Made by a program: the position numbers and the translations under genes. DNA of 36,021 bases from an uncultured Actinomycetes bacterium (lineage in GTDB: Bacteria > Actinomycetota > Actinomycetes > S36-B12 > UBA5976): contig CAITJH010000070.1 in assembly GCA_903892635.1 (NCBI GenBank), positions 1 through 36,021 on the forward strand, in the 5' to 3' direction. The notes beneath the pieces were generated by a model. That model ran no database searches, had not been told where the DNA came from, and saw nothing but the letters and a program-made list of their open reading frames with translations. Below, piece by piece: positions 24,130-31,842 of the stretch; within the stretch, counting starts at the first letter, position 1; every line of letters begins with the position of its first letter.

Positions 24130-24969
24130 CTAAATCTGTGCGCTCGACCAATCCATTAAGGACTGCCACATTGGATGCCAGCCTTTATAACTGCGTGTCT
24201 CTTCGCTCGTGGTCGCCAAAGTTGCACCTAGATTTACCCGAAATTCTGGGTACATTTCGGCTAACTCGTTAAGCGAGTTCACGCGGTTACGAATAGTGAA
24301 TAACACGTCCGAACTTGGCAGAACTCGCATTGTTTGTCGTTCCGTGCGAAAGAACGTCACGTCACCAAATTCGCCTTCTAAAACTGGCGGGCGCGCAATG
24401 TCTCGGAATTCGCCAGTTGGTTGATACAACTCGGGTGAATCAACAATGGTCCAATTCACTCGCCACACTGGTCGATCTGCCGTGAATTTTCCAAACATAG
24501 TATTTGTTGCATCACCAATGCGCTCTGCATAGTGCGGCACGGGTCCATGAATTTCGTGCAAGTTCGCGCCAATTTTTTCTTTTAAGTTCCATCGACTCGG
24601 GAAACACACGCAAGCGGCAGTGAGTACCCATTGGCCATCTCGCGGACTCATGATGACCAGATCCTCTTGAACATGGCGGGCACCAGCTTCTAGAGGATGA
24701 ATGTCCTGATCAAATTCAACAGAATCTCCAAAGATGTCGGGAAAACGCTGTGGCAAATGGTCACTCAGAAGTTCAGCAACTTCCTGCGAACCTTTAAGCC
24801 CTTCCGGCAATGCGCCAAAAACTTGGTCGTGATGGTCTTTCAGTAATTCGTCTTTCTTTCGCAGCTGCGCATCGCGATCGGAATCAATCTCAATCCAGTC
24901 AACAAGATCTAAGGCACGAAGTCCCATAGAGACCGAAAAGGCTCGGCCATCAATAGGCATGTAAGGCAT
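24130..24969 (-). CDS. Haem-dependent oxidative N-demethylase-like protein (DUF3445)
   Basis: A 279-residue member of the DUF3445/HODM family, whose characterised members are haem proteins that oxidatively remove methyl groups from dimethylamine-type substrates. Family strings include HVQEDLVIMSPRDGQWVLTA, ACVCFPSRWNLKEKIGANL, EIHGPVPHYAERIGDATN, RPVWRVNWTIVDSPELYQP and FRTERQTMRVLPSSDVLFTI. In the bacterial enzyme complex the subunit works with flavin/iron-sulfur partners; none is encoded next to it here, so it resembles standalone homologues. The ATG at 24969 follows a leaderless -10. It lies just downstream of the PAP2 gene on the same strand (19-nt gap). Confidence 0.83.
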   Translation of the reverse strand: MPYMPIDGRAFSVSMGLRALDLVDWIEIDSDRDAQLRKKDELLKDHHDQVFGALPEGLKGSQEVAELLSDHLPQRFPDIFGDSVEFDQDIHPLEAGARHVQEDLVIMSPRDGQWVLTAACVCFPSRWNLKEKIGANLHEIHGPVPHYAERIGDATNTMFGKFTADRPVWRVNWTIVDSPELYQPTGEFRDIARPPVLEGEFGDVTFFRTERQTMRVLPSSDVLFTIRNRVNSLNELAEMYPEFRVNLGATLATTSEETRSYKGWHPMWQSLMDWSSAQI

Positions 24970-24981
24970 GGGAAAAGTTTA
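24970..24981 (-). promoter_or_regulatory. Leaderless -10 element of the DUF3445 gene
   Basis: On the minus strand TAAACT (24981-24976), six bases (tttccc), then the ATG at 24969. Exact TANNNT-N6-ATG form. It lies in the 19-nt gap behind the PAP2 gene, so DUF3445 may have its own promoter. Confidence 0.5.
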
Positions 24982-24988
24982 GTAAAAG

Positions 24989-25897
24989 CTAGATCTGCTT
25001 GTTATTGCGTTTCTCATAAACTCGGCATCCCCATTCCACAGCAAGTGCGTAAAGTGCGCCGAGCATTGTGTCGAAGATGTAATGCTCGCCGCCATAGGCC
25101 AACGAGAACACCATTGCAGCACAATACAAAACAAAGAAAGCGCGCAAGTAGCGGTTTGCTCGCGGCCAGAAGAACATCGAAATCGTGAAAGCGGTTCCAG
25201 CATGCAACGATGGAATTGCGGCGAATTGGTTAACGACTCCTTGGCCTAACGAAACGATCTGACCCGCAACCGGGATGCCAATAACGCTCCATCCTCGCGT
25301 TGCAATTCGCACAATAGGATCGCAGAGACCTTGACGCGCGGCGTACCACGGTGGCGCAGCAGGAACGAGAATGTATGTCACTAATGCTGCTGCTGAAATC
25401 GTGATGATTCGTCGAGCAAAGTTCGCCCACTTACGGCGATCACGAACATACAGAACACCGACTATCGTCCACGGAACAATGAAGTGTGAACAGTAAGTAA
25501 TGGCAACGATGCTTTCCCACGACTTAATGTGGTTCGGATCGTATAGATGTTGCTGTAACCACAGCGATGGAATCTCGCCATTGAAGAATCGACCAAATAG
25601 CGATAACTCAATGTTGTAAATCTCTTCTACACGAACTGGGAATCCGAGATTTTCTGCCGCGCCTCGCGAAAAGTCATACCCATAAAGCAAAGCGAAAAAG
25701 GGAATCCAGTCTGCAAAAATTCGCCACTTCGAATTTGCAGTTCCTACTGAGAATGCGACAGCAGCTGTAACAATAAAAAGAAATTGAGATGCCCTATCGA
25801 AAGGCACACCTCGAAGCACAACGAACAATCCTGCAACGACCAGCCAAAGGCTCACTGCAATCCGGCGTCCAATCGGCCAGTGGCTCAAAGTAGGCAT
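24989..25897 (-). CDS. PAP2-superfamily membrane phosphatase/phosphotransferase
   Basis: A 302-residue integral membrane protein with about six hydrophobic helices. The two C-terminal PAP2 motifs are present: AIPSLHAGTAF (His near residue 231) and YGGEHYIFDTMLG (His near 272 plus Asp). The N-terminal part before them resembles the PAP2_3 group, which includes inositol phosphotransferases and related lipid-headgroup enzymes, rather than a simple phosphatidic-acid phosphatase. The physiological lipid is unknown. The first codon is preceded by TAGTCT-N6, so it is likely leaderless. It is divergent from the GNAT gene over 40 nt. Confidence 0.85.
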   Translation of the reverse strand: MPTLSHWPIGRRIAVSLWLVVAGLFVVLRGVPFDRASQFLFIVTAAVAFSVGTANSKWRIFADWIPFFALLYGYDFSRGAAENLGFPVRVEEIYNIELSLFGRFFNGEIPSLWLQQHLYDPNHIKSWESIVAITYCSHFIVPWTIVGVLYVRDRRKWANFARRIITISAAALVTYILVPAAPPWYAARQGLCDPIVRIATRGWSVIGIPVAGQIVSLGQGVVNQFAAIPSLHAGTAFTISMFFWPRANRYLRAFFVLYCAAMVFSLAYGGEHYIFDTMLGALYALAVEWGCRVYEKRNNKQI

Positions 25898-25909
25898 TCC
25901 CTAAGACTA
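25898..25909 (-). promoter_or_regulatory. Leaderless -10 element of the PAP2 gene
   Basis: On the minus strand TAGTCT (25909-25904), six bases (taggga), ATG at 25897. An inverted repeat CTAGA-N7-TCTAG (25907-25923) overlaps this hexamer and lies between it and the GNAT promoter region (TAAGAAT, 25925-25931). Confidence 0.5.
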
Positions 25910-25937
25910 GAGGACGGGTCTAGGTAAGAATGGGGTC

Positions 25938-26696
25938 ATGACTAACGTCGAGATTGTGTCGTGTTCAAACGCCATTGATGCACATGATGCAGCTGACTTT
26001 CTCAATTCTGTGTGGGGCGATGGCCCAGAAGTTGTGCCAATGGACTTGATATTGGCAATGACTCATGTTGGCGGTTACTGCTCACTTGCTCGCCGCGATG
26101 GCACCGTAGTTGGCGCATCAGTGGGGTTTCTCGGAAAGTTTCGAGGACACCACACATTGCATTCGCATGTGACCGCTTCACGGGAGCCAGGCATTGGCTA
26201 TGAATTGAAGCAACATCAACGGACATGGGCACAGCAAAACGACATATCAATGATTACGTGGACCTTTGATCCACTCGTTCGTCGCAATGGTTATTTCAAT
26301 CTGGTCAAGCTTGGAGCGATCGGCGTTGAATACTCCCCTAACTTTTATGGCGAGATGGTTGATGCCATCAACACAGGCGACGAATCGGACCGAGTTATGG
26401 CCATTTGGAATGTAGCCGATAAGCAAAATCACGTGCCGCAAGATGCACAGCGACATACCGCGATCGACAACATCGAAGATTCACCGGTAGTGCACGGACT
26501 GATTTCTGGAATCGACAACGTTATTCATATTCCAGCTGACGTCGAATCAATGCGCGCCGCACACGATCCTCGTGTCGCTCAATGGCGCTCATCTGTTCGC
26601 GACGTGTTGATGCCGGCCGTGAATTCGGGATGGACCCTCACAGGAATGATTAATCGCGAGGCTTATATCCTGACACCACCAAAGGAGACACAGTGA
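25938..26696 (+). CDS. GNAT-superfamily acyltransferase (COG3375-like)
   Basis: A 252-residue protein of the GNAT-related COG3375 group. The fold is suggested by DGTVVGASVGFLGKFRGHHT followed by LHSHVTASREPGIGYELKQH, the acyl-CoA-binding loop region, and ISMITWTFDPLVRRNGYFNL. In Geobacillus and other bacteria such proteins lie next to N-succinylamino-acid racemase and act as amino-acid N-succinyltransferases. The same arrangement is seen here: the next gene overlaps it by 4 nt (GTGA). The substrate amino acid is not known. The ATG at 25938 is preceded by TAAGAAT and six bases, close to the leaderless pattern. Confidence 0.82.
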   Translation: MTNVEIVSCSNAIDAHDAADFLNSVWGDGPEVVPMDLILAMTHVGGYCSLARRDGTVVGASVGFLGKFRGHHTLHSHVTASREPGIGYELKQHQRTWAQQNDISMITWTFDPLVRRNGYFNLVKLGAIGVEYSPNFYGEMVDAINTGDESDRVMAIWNVADKQNHVPQDAQRHTAIDNIEDSPVVHGLISGIDNVIHIPADVESMRAAHDPRVAQWRSSVRDVLMPAVNSGWTLTGMINREAYILTPPKETQ

Positions 26697-27805
26697 AGTT
26701 AGAAGCCGTTGAACTAATACGACTCAACGTTCCATTGAAGTCTGCCTTTAGAACATCTTTTAGTTCCGTTAACGTCCATCAAGTGGTGTGGGCCCATGTC
26801 ATCACAGATGTTGGTGAAGGTTGGGCTGAATGTGGCGCTAACGAACGACCCGACTATTCCAGCGAATATCACAGTGCTGCCATGGACGTTTTACGCGAGT
26901 TTTTTATTCCGGACCTCATGGCGCTCGGAAATGACTTGCAGGCCGAAAAGGTCGCTCCCACATTGTTTTGGGCAAAAGGCCATCGCATGGCTAAGGCAGT
27001 TATTGAAACCGCATTGCTCGATGCCCAACTACGTCATGCAAATACCTCGTTTGCCACCTACTTGGGCGCTACTAAGACTAAAGTACCCGCTGGCGTGTCA
27101 GTTGGAATCATGGATTCACTCGAGGAACTTCATTCGTACGTTACTAATTATCTTGCCGATGGCTACTTGCGCATCAAATTAAAGATTGAACCGGGCTGGG
27201 ATTATGAACCAGTAAAAATGGTCCGCAAAGAATTTGGCGACGACCTACTCCTCCAAGTAGATGCGAATACTGCTTACACTCGAGACGATTTTGATGTGTT
27301 ACGCCGGCTCGATGAATTTAACCTTTTGTTGATCGAGCAGCCCATGTTCGAGGAAGACATTCTTGGTCACGCCAAACTTGCCGACTACATTGAGACACCT
27401 GTTTGCCTTGACGAATCCATAGTCTCTGCAGAAATTGCTCGCGATGCCATCGAACTTGGCGCTGCAGAAATTATCAACATCAAGCCCTCTCGAGTTGGCG
27501 GATACATTGAATCGAAGAAGATTCACGATGTATCCGTTTCTCAGAAAATTCCAGTCTGGTGTGGGGGCATGCTGGAGACTGGGATAGGCCGTGCAGCCAA
27601 TCTGGCTCTCGCGGCGTTACCTGGCTTTACACTTCCCGGCGACACATCAGCTTCGGCGCGTTATTTCGAAGTGGATACAACCGAACCGTTTGTCCTGCAA
27701 GATGGACATCTAACAGTTCCTACTGGCCCAGGAATCGGTATCGACCCAATCATGGAGATTGTGGATCGGTTTGCCGTATCCCGCGAGTGGATCACACGCT
27801 CGTAA
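26693..27805 (+). CDS. N-succinylamino-acid racemase / o-succinylbenzoate synthase-type enolase
   Basis: A 370-residue enolase-superfamily enzyme of the MenC type 2/NSAR group. Catalytic residues are K162 and K164 (RIKLKIEPG), metal ligands D190 (QVDAN), E215 (IEQP) and D240 (CLDES), and the second base K264 (NIKPSRVGG). These enzymes interconvert N-succinyl-D- and L-amino acids and may also make o-succinylbenzoate for menaquinone. No other menaquinone gene is nearby, whereas the GNAT neighbour favours the racemase role. It starts at GTG 26693, overlapping the GNAT stop, with a perfect ribosome site AAAGGAG 5 nt upstream. It is followed by an SDR gene after 17 nt. Confidence 0.9.
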   Translation: MKLEAVELIRLNVPLKSAFRTSFSSVNVHQVVWAHVITDVGEGWAECGANERPDYSSEYHSAAMDVLREFFIPDLMALGNDLQAEKVAPTLFWAKGHRMAKAVIETALLDAQLRHANTSFATYLGATKTKVPAGVSVGIMDSLEELHSYVTNYLADGYLRIKLKIEPGWDYEPVKMVRKEFGDDLLLQVDANTAYTRDDFDVLRRLDEFNLLLIEQPMFEEDILGHAKLADYIETPVCLDESIVSAEIARDAIELGAAEIINIKPSRVGGYIESKKIHDVSVSQKIPVWCGGMLETGIGRAANLALAALPGFTLPGDTSASARYFEVDTTEPFVLQDGHLTVPTGPGIGIDPIMEIVDRFAVSREWITRS

Positions 27806-27822
27806 CAATCAAGGAGTGCACC

Positions 27823-28590
27823 ATGGCAAATCCAACTCATCGTTTCACAGACAAAGTCGTCATCGTTACTGGTTCCGGTGGTGGAATCGGCACCGCGATT
27901 GCGCAACGTTTTGCTGACGAAGGTGCACGGGTCATAGTTACCGATGTCGCAGCTGACAATGCACAAATCACCACCGATCAGATTGTTACTTCGGGAGGAA
28001 ACGCGATCTGCATTCCAGCAGATATTTCACAAAGCGCTCCAGCACGCGCATTGATCCAAGATGTCATCGATACATACGGTCGCATTGATGTACTCGTTAA
28101 TAACGCTGGCATTAATCGTCGCGGACCACTCATGGAACTCACTGAAGATGATTGGCATACGACTTTTGCCGTCAATGTCGATTCGATGTTTTATCTCTGC
28201 CAAGCCGTAATTCCCCACATGATCAATCAAGGTGGCGGCGCAATCGTTAACACCGCATCACAATGGGGACTGCATCCTGCCCCTGGTCACATCGCGTACA
28301 ACGTGAGCAAAGCGGCAGTTGCGTCGTTTACACAGAACCTTGCACGCGATTACGCGCCGAACAAAATTCGCGTGAATGCTGTATGCCCAGGTGAAATCGG
28401 CACGCCAATGCTTCAAAAGGCAGCCGAGCGCAAAGGCTTGACCTTCGCGGACTTCGACAAGATGGTTCCGTTTGGTCGCATCGGTAAACCTGCTGAAGTT
28501 GCATCGCTTGTTGCATTCTTGGCATCAGATGAAGCTGAATTCATGTGTGGTTCGCTGGTTGAAATTACAGGCGCGCAACCAGTCGCTTAA
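27823..28590 (+). CDS. Short-chain dehydrogenase/reductase
   Basis: A 255-residue classical SDR. The cofactor motif T16-G-S-G-G-G-I-G23 is followed by D41 at the end of beta-2, favouring NAD(H); NNAG lies at 93-96, and the catalytic S146, Y159 and K163 are present. The C-terminus ends in FMCGSLVEITGAQPVA, a variant of the common GxxxxVDGG end. The substrate is unknown. The frame is open for 88 codons upstream, but the ATG at 27823 is chosen because AAGGAG lies 6 nt upstream and the protein then begins directly at the fold. It is the third gene of the GNAT-racemase operon. Confidence 0.88.
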   Translation: MANPTHRFTDKVVIVTGSGGGIGTAIAQRFADEGARVIVTDVAADNAQITTDQIVTSGGNAICIPADISQSAPARALIQDVIDTYGRIDVLVNNAGINRRGPLMELTEDDWHTTFAVNVDSMFYLCQAVIPHMINQGGGAIVNTASQWGLHPAPGHIAYNVSKAAVASFTQNLARDYAPNKIRVNAVCPGEIGTPMLQKAAERKGLTFADFDKMVPFGRIGKPAEVASLVAFLASDEAEFMCGSLVEITGAQPVA

Positions 28591-29316
28591 ATGACATACA
28601 TCTTTATTGCAGGTGTCGGCATCGTGGTCGGCATCATCAATGGCATGGCCGGTGGCGCATCGATCATTAGCTACCCCGCGCTTCTGGCTGTCGGACTAAA
28701 TCCATTGAGCGCAGTTGTGACAAACGCACTAGGTGTGATGCCTGCAAATTTCTTTGCCGTAAGGCACCATGAGACAGCATTTCGAGCCTTGATGAAAGCA
28801 AATGCGAATCTCATCATCGCCTCGATTGTCGGAACACTTATTGGAGCCGTGGCATTACTGAACATGCCAGTGACAACACTAGAGAAACTGATTCCATTTT
28901 TATTGCTACTTGCAACGAGCACCCTGCTCGTGCCAATTCCAGATAGGCCAACTGGAATGAATCCCAAAGTAGAAACAGCTGCGATATTTGGAACTGGGCT
29001 GTACTGCGGCTACTTTGGACCCGGACAGGGAGTGATGGTCGCAGCCACGCTTGCGCGAGATGCTCGACGAAGTCCTGCATTGATGAATGCAACAAAGAAT
29101 GTCATCGTTGGGCTCACTGTCGTTGCATCAAACATCCTCTATACATTCAGTGGTCATGTGAATTGGCTTTATGCTGGCGTGCTCGCAATCGGCTCCGCAA
29201 TTGGCGGCAATTTTGGTGGACGTTGGGCAACTCGCATGAGCGTCGCGTTCTATCGTCGGCTTGTTTTTATCGTTGGCATTGGCTCAACAATTGGTTTGTT
29301 TATCAAGTACTACTAG
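28591..29316 (+). CDS. TSUP (TauE/SafE) family permease
   Basis: A 241-residue membrane protein with about seven to eight hydrophobic segments. The duplicated TSUP pattern is visible: GIINGMAGGASIISYPALLA followed by GLNPLSAVVTNALGVMPANF in the first half, and YFGPGQGVMVAATLARDARR with a second GSAIGGNFGGRWATR loop. TSUP proteins usually export or import sulfite, sulfoacetate or other sulfonates, sometimes other organic anions. Its start ATG follows the SDR stop with no gap, so the two are coexpressed. In this operon it may move the substrate or product of the acyltransferase/racemase pair. It is convergent with the dimethylglycine-oxidase gene, with only 16 nt between. Confidence 0.86.
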   Translation: MTYIFIAGVGIVVGIINGMAGGASIISYPALLAVGLNPLSAVVTNALGVMPANFFAVRHHETAFRALMKANANLIIASIVGTLIGAVALLNMPVTTLEKLIPFLLLLATSTLLVPIPDRPTGMNPKVETAAIFGTGLYCGYFGPGQGVMVAATLARDARRSPALMNATKNVIVGLTVVASNILYTFSGHVNWLYAGVLAIGSAIGGNFGGRWATRMSVAFYRRLVFIVGIGSTIGLFIKYY

Positions 29317-29332
29317 TCCTATCGATGACTAA

Positions 29333-31756
29333 CTAACTTCGAACTCGCATTCCATCGGGATCAAACTGCACGTCTGCAACCACATGTGCCGGCACTTGGA
29401 GTCCACCGCAAGAAACAAAAACTTCAGATCCGATATCGCAATTGGTTGGTAGCCACACGTAAGCAAGTGACTTACCCACTGACCAACCATATTCAGAGCT
29501 CGTTACGTTTCCGATTGCGCGACCCTCGTGAAGCACAGGTTGACCAATCGTGGGAACAAGACTTGGGTCACTAATGTGAAGCGTGCGAAGTCTGCGTCGT
29601 AAACCAGCTCGCTCGGCCGCCTTAACTCCGAGGTGATCTTCTCCAGAACGTATGGCGAATTCCAAACCCGCTTCGGCCGGTGTGTCACGACGTGACATGT
29701 CAGTTCCCCATGCACGGTAGCCCTTTTCGATGCGCAGGCTTGTCAAAGCACCTCGACCTGCTACTACACCACCAACGCTTTGAACTTCTCGCACGATTGC
29801 ATTCCACAAACGCGGCGCAACATCTGCGTCGCAACTGAATTCCCAACCTAACTCTCCGACATACGACACCCGAACAGCAGTAGCTTTAACGCCAGCAACT
29901 TCTATATCACGTGCAGTGAAATAGGGAAATTCTTGGTTGGACAGGTCAGTATCTGCGATTTTTGCCATCGCATCTCGTGAGGCAGGTCCCCATACCGCAA
30001 TGCATGCAGTTCCAGCAGTCACATCTTCAACGTGCACATTCATTCCGGCACTGTGGCTCTTGATCCACAATTCATCACGCGCCGAATTACCGCCGACTAA
30101 AAACCGATCTTCTGCAAGACGTGAGATCGTCACATCAGAAACAATTCGGCCGCCTGAATTCAAAAATATTGCATACGTCGCCGAGCCAACAGATCGATCC
30201 ACATTGCGCGATGCAAGTGTGTTCAGCAATCGCGCCGCATCCGGACCTGTGACCAAAATGCGACGAAGCGAGGTCATGTCAAAGACTCCAACACTCTCAC
30301 GTGTGGCCAAATGTTCTGCGCCACAGATTGCTGACCAATGTCGACTGGACCACTCGTCCCGCTTTGGAATTGTTAAACCATCGAGACGATTCGAGTTACT
30401 TGCGTACCACCGTGGACGTTCCCATGCCGAAGTATCAAAGAATTCTGCACCTCGCTTTTCTTGATCCGCATAAAACGGCGAGAGTCGCACTCCTCTAGGA
30501 CTTACCGAGGGCTCTGCAGGATGATGAATCGCATACGTATCTACATATGAATGATCACAGCGTTCTTCGAAATCCAGTCGCGATAATTCAGGACCATCAA
30601 ATCGCGCAATATCGGCTGGAGTGATGTCAACAGTTGGTTCTTCACCAACAATCATTTCAGCAAGGCTACGAGCCGCCCCGATAGCGTGAGTTGCCCACAC
30701 ACACTCGAGCACCCATAAGCCATCGACTCGAGGAGCTGGCCCAATAAGTGGGTAACCATCTGGCGTGTATGGAAAGACTCCATTGTACGTCGTGACAAGT
30801 TTGGCGTCACGAAGTGCAGGCATGACCGCAACGGTTTCATCCCAAGCTTCAGTCCAATCCTCAGGTGTCCAATCAAACATCGAGGGATCGTGTCGGCGTT
30901 CATTGCCATTCACCATCTCGTCATCACTGAGCGGAAGAGCTTTGTGATTAAACGAGCCAATACCTACGCCAGCGCCTTCGTTGCGCATGTAGACACCGCC
31001 ATCAAAGTGACGAATGAATGGTAACGACGCATCGAATTGCGAATGTTCAGCGATCATGTCTATGTCATCAGTAATCGCATATTGATGCTCCATAGCCACC
31101 ATTGGAAGTGTCACACCCGCACTAGCTGCCAAACCTTTGCCCCAACTACCGGCTGCAAGAATCACGATGTCTGCTGGGATTACGCCCAACGCAGTTTTAA
31201 CTCCCGTAGCGCGCTCATTGTCTGTGATGACATTGAGCACCCGAGTGTCTCCGATAAACGTCACTCCATTGCTTTGGGCGCGAAGTCCTTGCACCGTTGC
31301 GCCTCGCAGGGCCTTACCAATTCCCTCGCCTGTTGTGTGATAGCCACCAAGAATTGAATGTGGATCAAGTAATGGATTTAGCGATGCAGCTTCGCTTGCA
31401 TCAATGATCCGGCCATCAAACCCCCATGACAAAGCAAACTCACGCCGCCGCTGAAGATAAGACCACCGTTGCGAAGTGGTAGCAATCTCAATAGCACCTA
31501 CGTTGTGAAAGCAGGGTTCACCATCATGATCGAGACTCAAGAGTTTTTCGATTGTGTAATTTGCTAGACAAAACATCATCTCGGATGGACTCGTTCGCGT
31601 CATTAAACCTGGCGCGTGAGAAGTGGCACCACCAGTTTTGAATAACGGACCTTGATCAATAACCGTTATTTCACCTGCTTTGCGCATAGCCAACTCATCG
31701 GCAAGGCCGGTTCCAGCAATGCCTGCTCCAACAATGACGATTTTGCGCTGACTCAT
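29333..31756 (-). CDS. Dimethylglycine oxidase-like flavoprotein (DAO + GcvT domains)
   Basis: An 807-residue two-part enzyme. The N-terminal half is a DAO-type FAD domain: GAGIAGTGLADELAMR dinucleotide motif at 10-25, and TGGATSHAPG with H47 in the region that carries the covalent flavin in Arthrobacter globiformis dimethylglycine oxidase. The C-terminal half is a GcvT-like tetrahydrofolate domain: GVFDMTSLRRILVTGPDAAR, SGGRIVSDVTISRL, RIEKGYRAWGTDM. The pair removes an N-methyl group and transfers it as methylene-THF. Similarity is close to the Arthrobacter enzyme by memory. The start at ATG 31756 is supported by AAGGAG 9 nt upstream; a longer frame with a signal-like N-terminus was rejected. 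The gene stands alone, divergent from the beta-CASP gene. Confidence 0.92.
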   Translation of the reverse strand: MSQRKIVIVGAGIAGTGLADELAMRKAGEITVIDQGPLFKTGGATSHAPGLMTRTSPSEMMFCLANYTIEKLLSLDHDGEPCFHNVGAIEIATTSQRWSYLQRRREFALSWGFDGRIIDASEAASLNPLLDPHSILGGYHTTGEGIGKALRGATVQGLRAQSNGVTFIGDTRVLNVITDNERATGVKTALGVIPADIVILAAGSWGKGLAASAGVTLPMVAMEHQYAITDDIDMIAEHSQFDASLPFIRHFDGGVYMRNEGAGVGIGSFNHKALPLSDDEMVNGNERRHDPSMFDWTPEDWTEAWDETVAVMPALRDAKLVTTYNGVFPYTPDGYPLIGPAPRVDGLWVLECVWATHAIGAARSLAEMIVGEEPTVDITPADIARFDGPELSRLDFEERCDHSYVDTYAIHHPAEPSVSPRGVRLSPFYADQEKRGAEFFDTSAWERPRWYASNSNRLDGLTIPKRDEWSSRHWSAICGAEHLATRESVGVFDMTSLRRILVTGPDAARLLNTLASRNVDRSVGSATYAIFLNSGGRIVSDVTISRLAEDRFLVGGNSARDELWIKSHSAGMNVHVEDVTAGTACIAVWGPASRDAMAKIADTDLSNQEFPYFTARDIEVAGVKATAVRVSYVGELGWEFSCDADVAPRLWNAIVREVQSVGGVVAGRGALTSLRIEKGYRAWGTDMSRRDTPAEAGLEFAIRSGEDHLGVKAAERAGLRRRLRTLHISDPSLVPTIGQPVLHEGRAIGNVTSSEYGWSVGKSLAYVWLPTNCDIGSEVFVSCGGLQVPAHVVADVQFDPDGMRVRS

Positions 31757-31830
31757 TGAATCAAACTCCTTCGCGACTACAAGCGATCCTATAAACAACC
31801 ACGCCAAAACATGCAGCAAATTCATAGACG

Positions 31831-31842
31831 TAAGATCAAGGT
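31831..31842 (+). promoter_or_regulatory. Leaderless -10 element of the beta-CASP gene
   Basis: TAAGAT at 31831-31836, six bases (caaggt), ATG at 31843. The AAGG within the six bases is too close to the start to serve as a ribosome site, which supports a leaderless reading. Confidence 0.55.

Noticed and set aside
27559-27822. Long N-terminal extension of the SDR frame
   Set aside because: It overlaps the racemase gene in another frame, and AAGGAG plus the family start point to ATG 27823.
29937-30464. 175-codon plus-strand open frame antisense to the dimethylglycine-oxidase gene
   Set aside because: The Ser/Arg/Thr-rich shadow frame of a conserved gene, with no start signals.
31757-31825. 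In-frame N-terminal extension of the dimethylglycine-oxidase gene that looks like a signal peptide (MNLLHVLAWLFIGSLVVAKE)
   Set aside because: A perfect AAGGAG precedes the internal ATG at 31756, and family members begin directly at the FAD motif; the extension overlaps the divergent promoter region.
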